From: Allolobophora icterica
Taxonomy: Eukaryota; Annelida; Clitellata; Crassiclitellata; Lumbricidae
Reading direction: 5' to 3'
Assembly (NCBI GenBank): GCA_963556255.1
Contig: OY744605.1
Span: 34,551,603 to 34,615,602 of the forward strand
DNA: 64,000 bases
Within the stretch, counting starts at the first letter, position 1. Each line of letters opens with the position of its first letter. The notes under the pieces are model-generated. The model worked only from the letters and a program-made list of their open reading frames with translations. It searched no databases and was not told the origin of the DNA. Positions 57,189 to 64,000 of this stretch are shown here, in pieces. The position numbers and the translations under genes were made by a program.

Positions 57189-58488
57189 AAGCAATCTAGC
57201 AGGGTAACTTCATCTAGATTTAAATACCTAACATCGTCCGAGTGTCCGAGAAATTCATCAGAAATCGTCAGAAAATTTCTTAAAAGAAACTTAAAAGAAA
57301 CTTATCTTTTTTCATGAGAGTCTGTCACTTGGTTAGCCTTGGGCGCTCCTGTCTGGAATTGCGATTCTTCGAGTGAAGATCTTCATTCTTCCATCGGTTG
57401 ACGGCATCGGAGGTGTCGGTAGAAACATTGCTGCCAGGACGGACGGTGCCAAAACTGCCGGAGTTCTCTGGCCTGTGCAATTTATCGACATGATGATGTT
57501 GCATGCGTCTGTAGGCCTGCAGCGCCTCAACCCTCGAGTGCCCAAGGTAATCTTTGGTACACGACTGCCCAAGATGGGGTCCAGGCGAACCCCATGGGGT
57601 GTTTTCATTGTAATATCTGGTGAAGGGATTGGAATATTGTAACGGGTTTTGGCGTAGGCCTTTAGTGCTACAATGTCAGTTATTCTAACTGTTCTACAAT
57701 TTTATTAAATTTATTTATTTGGACTTTAGTACACTTTTGTACTGTTTTGCAATTTCGGGACTCTTCACAGGTATTCAATTGTACGGATCTAGCTTTGGCC
57801 TCTATAACCTCGAATAGGCAGCAGACACTACAGTAGATCAAACTGCATAACACACAGCGTTGAATTCGCCGTTACATAATATGCGTTGCCCAATTTATTT
57901 GTGGGCTGGTAACCATGTGCCTGTATGACCATCAGCCGTACTCAGCATCTTCCAAACGGCCTGACTAATTCATCAGAAATCAGGCTATCGGATACGTCGC
58001 AAACCTTGAAAAAACTCAAACTAACCCAGCTCCCTCCACGAGAGTCGGTCAACTGGATCGTCTTGATCGCTTCTGTCTCGAATTGTTATCCTTCGAAGCA
58101 AGAGGTTCATTCTGCGATGAATTAAACATATTGCCTTTTGACAGTACAACACAGCAAAGACGGATTTTGGGTCTTCAGTTACAAAATATCGTGAATCCCG
58201 AATAGAAATTAACCATACGTTTTGCTACCAAGTGGCAGAACAAAATACAGCTACATAAATCGTCCCATATCTAATCTATAGCTGCTAGCAGCTAGCAGCT
58301 GCGTCGGATACGGTCAGACGACGCATCTGTCGGTCAGCGCTGCAGTGACCATCATGCACTCGGTCATCTTAACGCGTCTGGATTATAGAAATTCAGTCCT
58401 TCCGGGAGCCCTCCCAGGATTCCGTTTGTGTCCGAATCCGAAATGTTCGACTGTCGTTTGTGCAGCTCATTATAATAATAAAAATAAT
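55413..58488. repeat. Tandem block, unit 3 (partial, interrupted)
   Basis: Repeats the minus LINE A and the spacer up to the AAT tail of the SINE, where the LTR retrotransposon is inserted at 58489. The remainder, if present, lies beyond the window. Confidence 0.93.
56691..58488. other. Spacer of unit 3, up to LTR insertion
   Basis: Repeats the earlier spacers, including (CAT)n at 57118-57187, and stops in the SINE tail (AATAATAAAAATAAT). Confidence 0.6.
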
Positions 58489-58966
58489 TGTGAACTGAGT
58501 TTTGTGTACAGTCTTGCAGTGCGAGATATTTAGCGTATATATTAAGTGCGCTTACTTTAGTTTCACGTGTATATGTATATATGATAGATGTATAACGTTT
58601 AGTCTTAGTGACACGCGCGGCCGGCCGATATCGGCAGCGGCGCGCTATATGTATATTATTAGAGTTCGTTTATGCGCACAGAAGACAGGTGTGTCAAGGG
58701 GCGCGAAGAATTATGCTGACTGGAGAAGTTTGAATTCGAGTGTGTTCGCTGTAGTAGTGTGGCTGACTAGTTGAGTTGTAATCGAATTGAGTTCTGTCTG
58801 TTTGTTTCTTATTAAACTGATAAGATATTAAACTGTGTTGCTGATTAATTCAGGTTATACTTATACGTAGAATTAGTGTTCAAAAGGTGAACGTTAAATA
58901 GGCGTTAAGTAGACAGAGAACAAGGATTTAATCAGAAGGATTGTCAACGGAAGGATTGGGTTGACA
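58489..58966 (+). repeat. 5' LTR (478 bp)
   Basis: Begins TGTGAA and ends TTGACA, near-perfect inverted ends with TG...CA. The left border is exact because the unit 1 and unit 2 sequence diverges there. A TATA-like TATATGTATAT lies at 58646. ATTAAA words near 58812 and 58829 could serve as polyadenylation signals. No 3' partner is visible in the window. Confidence 0.8.
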
Positions 58967-58970
58967 TTAT

Positions 58971-58987
58971 TGGTGGCAGCGTCGGTG
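58971..58987 (+). promoter_or_regulatory. Primer-binding site
   Basis: TGGTGGCAGCGTCGGTG follows the LTR end by four bases. The leading TGG is complementary to a tRNA CCA end; the tRNA species is not assigned. Confidence 0.65.
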
Positions 58988-59105
58988 TGGATAAAAACTC
59001 ACGGTGGAACAGCGTCGGTGTGGATAAATACTCACGGTGGAATAAATACTCACGGTGGAATAAATACTCACGGTGGATATAAACTCACAGTGGATAAAAA
59101 TTCAC
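58988..59105 (+). repeat. Leader minisatellite of the LTR element
   Basis: Five to six units of ATAAATACTCACGGTGGA (18 bp), with some longer units containing CAGCGTCGGTGTGG, between the primer-binding site and the gag start. Confidence 0.85.
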
Positions 59106-59362
59106 GTTATCACCTCTTCGAAGGCGATAGAAGAATCTACGAAGGTGATTGAAGAATTTACAACGGTGTTAGAAGAATTTACGCGTTGTGTGCTGTGTGA
59201 CGAGTTTACGATATCAACGACGGTGGAACACGAGAAACGGTATAAAAATTTCGTTGTTTTCCACGAACAAATATAAAAGAAATCCCGTTTGTTTATCGAT
59301 TCACACAACAAGAAAAACCGTGACTTCTTTGAAAAGAGAAATCACCGAAGTAAACAAGTAAG

Positions 59363-62300
59363 ATGGAGAAACTAAGTGCTGAAAGACAAGCAGATATTAA
59401 GAAGATGTCTACGGAAAGGCTAAAACAGCGTTTGTTGAAAGCCGGTTTTAAGGAAGAACAATTAGAAGGTATGTCACGTGGTGACATGATACATGAACTC
59501 GCTGAAGTGTGGGTTAAAGAAGAAGTCGAAGAAGAAGGTGCCGTTGGCGGTGCCGTAGAAAAGGCTATTGAAAAACCTCCTGCGCCTATGTCTATGGAGA
59601 TGTTGATGCAGTGGATGATGATGAAAGAAGATAGAGAGGAGAAACGGAGACAAGAAGAGAAAGATAGGGAGGAGAAACGGAGACAAGAAGAGAAAGAAAG
59701 AGAGGAGAAACGGAGACAAGAAGAGAAAGAACTGAGACAAGAAGAGAAAGAAAGAGAAGATAGACGAAGACAAGAAGAGAAAGAGTTGAGACAAGAAGCA
59801 GAACGTGTAAGACAAGACGAATTGCGCTTGCAGAGAGAGAAAGAAGAGAAAGCAGAACGTCTGCAGAGAGAGAAAGAAGAGAAAGCGGAACTTGCAAGGC
59901 AAGAAGAATTGCGCTTGCAGAGAGAGAAAGAAGAGAAAGCGGAACTTGCAAGGCAAGAGGAATTGCGTCTGCAAAGAGAGAGAGAAGATAAAGCAGAACA
60001 AGTGCGTAAGGCAGAACTTGAATTGCAAAAGCATCAGTTTGAGATTCAGTTAGAACAGTTGAAAAGAGATAGGGAAGATGCTGAAAGAAGAAGACTGGAG
60101 CAGATGATTGAATTTGAAAGAGCTAGAAAAAGTGATGAAGAGGTTCGTCAGCAACAGATTGAAGCAAAGAGAATGCGTGAAGAAGAAAAAGAAAAAGCGC
60201 GAACGTTAGAGTTGGAACGTGCAGAACAGATCAGACAAGAAGAACTCAAATTTCAGAAAGAAAGTTTGGAAAAGGCAGTGGCAGAAAGACAGGAACGTCT
60301 GAAACTGGAGAAATCAAAATTGACATTGAAAGAAACACAAATGAGAGAAGAACGGGAAGCAGAAAGAAGGAAGCAGCAAGAAAGTGAAACTTTGGTGTCA
60401 AAAATTAAGAAAATAGGTGATGCAATGAAGCATGTATTGCCTCAAATGCCAACTGATATGATGGAGGTGCCATTATATTTTGAAACAGTCGAGAACGCGT
60501 TTCGTAGTTTTGCTGTGGAAAAGCCGTTTTGGGTGAAATTATTACTACCATTGATGACGCCGAAAGCTCGAACCGTTCTGAATAGATTGTCATACGATGA
60601 TCTAGATAATTATGATAGAGTCAAGCAGCACTTATTAAAAGAATTTAAATTGACTTCGAGAGAATACAGAGCAAGATTTGTGGATGCTAAGAAGACAACA
60701 GAAGAGACTTATACGATGTTTACGGCAAGACTGAAGAACTTGCTAAACTATTACGTGAGAAGTCGAAACGTGAACAGAGAGTATGATACGCTCTTTGATT
60801 TGCTGGTAGCGGATAAGCTAAAAGAATGTTTACCGCCAGGTCCACTACAGTTTGTATTGTCGAAGGAAGGAACTGACTGTCTCCAAGCTAGTGCAGTGGC
60901 AGACTTAGCAGACATTCATGTAAACAATCGAATTGGGTTTGCGATCCCAAATATAAACAGTTATCCTTCTCAACGTTCCGTAAACCAAAGCCAGAGTGGA
61001 AAGTGGAAAAGTAATCCAGAAACAGGGAGTCAGTTCAAAGGTAAAGAAGTCAAGGCTAATGTCCCTGTACCCAATGAAACCAGAGAAGTGACGTTTGGTC
61101 GTCAGGGATTTAACAAATCGTCAGCGCCGTTTGCCAAGAGGGAAGGCAACACATCGTTTACGCAGTATAAGAGATATGAAGGCAATGAACAACGAGGCAT
61201 GGTTGTGAAGCGTTGTCACAACTGTGGTTCAGACAAACATTTGGTTAAATTTTGTCCAGTTCCAGTGGCAGCAACTAGTTCTAGCAGAAATCAAGAACAC
61301 ACAAGGGTGAATTTGATTCAAGTGGTTAGTGATACAGATAATCAAACCGCGAGTCAAGAAAACCAAGAAACTGAAGTAAAGTCAGTAATGAAATGTGGTA
61401 TTCAAAAAGAAATTCTATTGGATGCTGAAATTCAGAGAGAAGTCATAGGAAAAGATGACAGTCGAATATTGAAGAAATCGTTCTTGCAATATGTCGAGGT
61501 TGAAATTCGTGCAGTAGACGGTAAAGAGCCAGTGAAAGTCAAAGCACTGAGCGACTCGGGTGCAGAGATTCCGGTGATTAGTGAAGAATTACTGGAAGGC
61601 ATGAAGGTGGAACAAATTGGAAAAGTGAATTTGCAATGTGTGGCAGGAGATGCCATTCCTGCGAAGTTAGTGAAAGTGGATGTTAGACTGTGTGATAGTG
61701 ACGTGAAAGAAGAGGGATTTCCGCGTAAAATCCAGTGTTCACTTACACCTTATGTCACCTTGATGTGTGCTAGTATTGCAAAGATGGGCAGTACAGAAAG
61801 ATTCTTGTTGCATCCAGAGATAATTGCCGAATTAAAAGCCGTACCACAGATGAAAGTTAAAACGATACAAGGAGATGTGAGTGTACGAGCAAATGTAATG
61901 ACGAGAGCGCAGAGTCGGAAACAGGAAATGGTAGATGTTGATGAGAAGAGTGAAACTGAAAGTTCAAGTGATGAGGAAAACGAAAGTAATGAGCAACGAA
62001 GCTTATCGCGAGATGGTGTAATAGCAGAGATGAACGAGCAAGAGATGGCTGCATGCGAGAATGGCACATTAAATGAAATTGAAGAAGACAATGAATGTGA
62101 TGTGGGGATAGGAGACTTGTATAGAGATGAAGAGATGGATGAAGAACAAAAGGTGCAGATTGCCGATTCGAAGAAGTTCGAAGAGCAACAGAGAAAGGAT
62201 GAATCGTTGAAGCCGTGGTGGAAGTTAGCACAAGAGAAAGAATCTGAATTCTGTGTGATCAACGGTTTATTGCATAAGAAATATCAGATATTAGACCAGA

Positions 62301-62863
62301 CGATATATCAACTAGTGTTACCAAAAGAGAGACGAATTAAAGTGATGGAGTTGGCGCATGAATCGGTATTTGGAGGACATCTAGGAGAAGAGAAAACAAG
62401 AGAACGAATAAAATTATCTTTTGTATGGCCAAAGATGAGAAGAGACATTGTGAAATTTTGTAAGTCTTGCGAGAAGTGTCAATTAAAGGCAAGGAGTCTG
62501 GTGATGGATAGAGTGCCTATCACTCCGGTCTCAAGAGAAGAGGTCGTCTTCAGGAGAATGACAATGGACCTAATAGACAACCCGAGGAAATGGCACAAGA
62601 AAATTCCTTTTCACGAAAAGCATTTGAAAGAACTCAAAGAAACTACGGAGAAAGCATTATTGTTTGCAGAATCTTACTCTCAAGAAAAGCAGTTACAATA
62701 CCCAAATCAGTATAACAAGAGAGCAAGGCACAAAGGAATTTGCAGCATACCGAATTCCTTTGATTTATCGAGCAGAAGTGGAACGTCAGATCAAAGAAAT
62801 GTTAAAAACAAACATTATCAAACCATCATCGAGCAGAATGGCAAGCCCTTTGGTTATTGTTAA
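59363..62863 (+). CDS. Gag-protease-integrase(N-terminal) polyprotein of Gmr1-like element
   Basis: 1166 codons from ATG in AAGTAAGATGG. Residues ~78-350 are a long Glu/Lys/Arg/Gln coiled coil built from repeated EEKERE..RRQEEKE and LRLQREKEEKAE units. Residues ~355-525 look like a retrotransposon Gag capsid region. A CCHC zinc knuckle (C618, C621, H626, C631) follows. The protease motif is DSGAE at D731. Acidic linkers precede the integrase zinc finger H999-x6-H1006-x26-C1033-x2-C1036. The first catalytic Asp of the integrase core (D1069, MDLIDNP) is followed directly by sequence typical of the region after the core. The remaining catalytic residues are therefore deleted. The last ~45 codons are an out-of-frame reading of the RT N-terminus, so this ORF's natural end is lost. 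Confidence 0.88.
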   Translation: MEKLSAERQADIKKMSTERLKQRLLKAGFKEEQLEGMSRGDMIHELAEVWVKEEVEEEGAVGGAVEKAIEKPPAPMSMEMLMQWMMMKEDREEKRRQEEKDREEKRRQEEKEREEKRRQEEKELRQEEKEREDRRRQEEKELRQEAERVRQDELRLQREKEEKAERLQREKEEKAELARQEELRLQREKEEKAELARQEELRLQREREDKAEQVRKAELELQKHQFEIQLEQLKRDREDAERRRLEQMIEFERARKSDEEVRQQQIEAKRMREEEKEKARTLELERAEQIRQEELKFQKESLEKAVAERQERLKLEKSKLTLKETQMREEREAERRKQQESETLVSKIKKIGDAMKHVLPQMPTDMMEVPLYFETVENAFRSFAVEKPFWVKLLLPLMTPKARTVLNRLSYDDLDNYDRVKQHLLKEFKLTSREYRARFVDAKKTTEETYTMFTARLKNLLNYYVRSRNVNREYDTLFDLLVADKLKECLPPGPLQFVLSKEGTDCLQASAVADLADIHVNNRIGFAIPNINSYPSQRSVNQSQSGKWKSNPETGSQFKGKEVKANVPVPNETREVTFGRQGFNKSSAPFAKREGNTSFTQYKRYEGNEQRGMVVKRCHNCGSDKHLVKFCPVPVAATSSSRNQEHTRVNLIQVVSDTDNQTASQENQETEVKSVMKCGIQKEILLDAEIQREVIGKDDSRILKKSFLQYVEVEIRAVDGKEPVKVKALSDSGAEIPVISEELLEGMKVEQIGKVNLQCVAGDAIPAKLVKVDVRLCDSDVKEEGFPRKIQCSLTPYVTLMCASIAKMGSTERFLLHPEIIAELKAVPQMKVKTIQGDVSVRANVMTRAQSRKQEMVDVDEKSETESSSDEENESNEQRSLSRDGVIAEMNEQEMAACENGTLNEIEEDNECDVGIGDLYRDEEMDEEQKVQIADSKKFEEQQRKDESLKPWWKLAQEKESEFCVINGLLHKKYQILDQTIYQLVLPKERRIKVMELAHESVFGGHLGEEKTRERIKLSFVWPKMRRDIVKFCKSCEKCQLKARSLVMDRVPITPVSREEVVFRRMTMDLIDNPRKWHKKIPFHEKHLKELKETTEKALLFAESYSQEKQLQYPNQYNKRARHKGICSIPNSFDLSSRSGTSDQRNVKNKHYQTIIEQNGKPFGYC

Positions 62864-63986
62864 AAAGAAAAACGGATCTTTGAGACTTGCCTGTGACTAC
62901 AGATACATTAACTCATTCACAGTGGATTGTAAATATCCTATGCCGATTGTCAGAGACGTTTTGAACAAAGTTGGAAAGTCTAATGTGATTTCCATTTTGG
63001 ACTGTCGAAGTGCTTATTGGACTTGTCCTGTAAAACAATCTGATCAATGGAAGACAGCTTTTGTAACACATAATGGACTGTATGAATTTACTCGTGTTCC
63101 TTTTGGAATGATAAATTCAGGCCGAACTTTTGTTAAGGCGATAAATTTAGTTTTACAGCCTATAAGTGACTTTGCAGAACCGTATGTTGATGACATTGCT
63201 GTGCATTCTGACAGTTGGAAAGTTCACTTGCAGCATCTAGATGCATTTTTGATGCAAATGAGATTGCATAACGTTACTTTGAATTTGAAAAAATGCATAT
63301 TTGGTAAGAGTGAGGTAAGGTTTATCGGTCATGTGGTTGGGTCTGGTAAGATAAAGATGAATCCAGACAGAATTGAAAGTTTGACTAATTTGAAGATCCC
63401 AGAAACTAAGAAGCAAGTTAAGCAACTGCTTGGATTTTTTAATTATTACAGACAGTTTATTAAGGACTTTGCACAGATTGCGAAACCTTTATCTGATTTA
63501 ACTAGTAAACGTGTTTCTGATAAGATTGATTGGACTGTTGAACATCAGCAAGCATTTGATTTACTTAAAGAGGCTGTGCGATCCAAAGTAGTGTTATATG
63601 TTTTTGAAGTGGGAAAACCATTCAATTTGTACTGCGATAGTAGTGACTTTGCAGTCGGTGCTGTTTTAACACAGATGGACGACAAGGGAATAGAGCGCCC
63701 TGTGTCATTTATCAGTCAGAAGTTAACTGATACCCAGAAGAGATGGGCTACTGTGGAAAAGGAAGCCTATGCTATTGTTTGGGCTCTAAACAAGTTAAAA
63801 GAAATTATAATTGGATCAAAAATTTTCATTTTTACTGATCACAATCCTCTTACATATTTGACTGAGTCAATGTCTAAGTCTGCTAAACTTGTGCGTTGGG
63901 CGTTAGCCTTACAAACTTTTGATGTTGAGGTGAAGTACAAGAAGGGCAGATTGAATATTATTGCTGATTGTTTGTCAAGGTTATAA
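62664..63986 (+). CDS. Reverse transcriptase-RNase H of Gmr1-like element
   Basis: The frame is open from 62664, but homology starts near 62733, after the deletion junction, one frame away from the gag ORF. RT landmarks: AAYRIPLIYRAEVERQI, SSSRMASPLVIVKKKNGSLR, ILDCRSAYW with its catalytic Asp, VPFGMINSG, and YVDD at residues 174-177. RNase H has D325 (YCDSSDFAVG), E367 (EKEAYAIVWALN), D392 (FTDHNPL) and the final ADCLSRL before TAA at 63984-63986. All RT and RNase H catalytic residues are present. Expression would need a frameshift or a full-length parent, because this copy is separated from gag by the deletion. Confidence 0.9.
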   Translation: MQNLTLKKSSYNTQISITREQGTKEFAAYRIPLIYRAEVERQIKEMLKTNIIKPSSSRMASPLVIVKKKNGSLRLACDYRYINSFTVDCKYPMPIVRDVLNKVGKSNVISILDCRSAYWTCPVKQSDQWKTAFVTHNGLYEFTRVPFGMINSGRTFVKAINLVLQPISDFAEPYVDDIAVHSDSWKVHLQHLDAFLMQMRLHNVTLNLKKCIFGKSEVRFIGHVVGSGKIKMNPDRIESLTNLKIPETKKQVKQLLGFFNYYRQFIKDFAQIAKPLSDLTSKRVSDKIDWTVEHQQAFDLLKEAVRSKVVLYVFEVGKPFNLYCDSSDFAVGAVLTQMDDKGIERPVSFISQKLTDTQKRWATVEKEAYAIVWALNKLKEIIIGSKIFIFTDHNPLTYLTESMSKSAKLVRWALALQTFDVEVKYKKGRLNIIADCLSRL

Positions 63987-64000
63987 GTAATCGTAAGACT

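Larger units (their letters stand above)
58489..64000 (+). mobile_element. Gmr1-like Ty3/gypsy LTR retrotransposon (3' LTR outside window)
   Basis: 5' LTR, primer-binding site, leader with tandem repeats, a gag-protease-integrase ORF, then RT-RNase H. Integrase precedes RT, as in Ty1/copia and the deuterostome Gmr1-like group, while the RT itself is Ty3/gypsy-like. Two deletions (integrase core at ~62585 and the integrase/RT linker at ~62732) make this copy defective. It is inserted in a SINE tail within the third tandem unit. Confidence 0.9.

Overview
The window is nuclear DNA of an animal, most likely a marine invertebrate deuterostome and plausibly an echinoderm. Three things suggest this. 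There is an intron-split gene encoding a tandem-PH-domain protein of the PLEKHA1/2 (TAPP) type. There is a Ty3/gypsy-type retrotransposon with integrase upstream of reverse transcriptase, an arrangement described for deuterostome Gmr1-like elements. Short GGCCTA/TAGGCCTA words also recur throughout the first 12 kb. The species itself cannot be fixed from the sequence.

Layout. 1-12.5 kb: non-coding DNA with a 288-bp TTA microsatellite and at least seven short inverted-repeat elements, most with 8-bp target-site duplications (hAT-like MITEs). One of these carries a ~70-bp minisatellite with repeated TGACGTAA words. 15.8-25.8 kb (minus strand): the PLEKHA1/2-like gene, rebuilt here from nine short exons whose phases agree; its largest intron holds three MITEs. 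27.0-28.2 kb: a 1.27-kb element with subterminal repeats, carrying a small ORF that resembles the CG-1 DNA-binding fold. It is followed by a partial copy of PLEKHA exon 1. 28.7-40.2 kb: 3' ends of several LINE families, SINEs, a nested pair of hAT-like elements with perfect target duplications, a GC-rich minisatellite, and two members of a MITE family with internal AAGACC repeats. 40.5-43.0 kb: an ~18-bp satellite interrupted by a Harbinger-like MITE and a tRNA-derived SINE. 43.2-58.5 kb: two and a half tandem copies of a 5.7-6.5-kb unit built from oppositely oriented copies of one CR1/L2-like LINE around a ~2.5-kb spacer that ends in a SINE. 58.5-64.0 kb: a Gmr1-like LTR retrotransposon (5' LTR, leader repeats, long gag-protease-integrase ORF, then RT-RNase H) inserted in the SINE tail of the third unit; its 3' LTR lies outside the window.

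Apart from the PLEKHA-like gene, every coding signal I can support belongs to a mobile element. The element history is readable: MITE inside MITE, LINE inside LINE, SINE inside satellite, and an LTR element inside a SINE inside a duplicated block. I cannot see promoters or polyadenylation sites of the host gene with confidence, and its 3' terminal exon(s) are unresolved.
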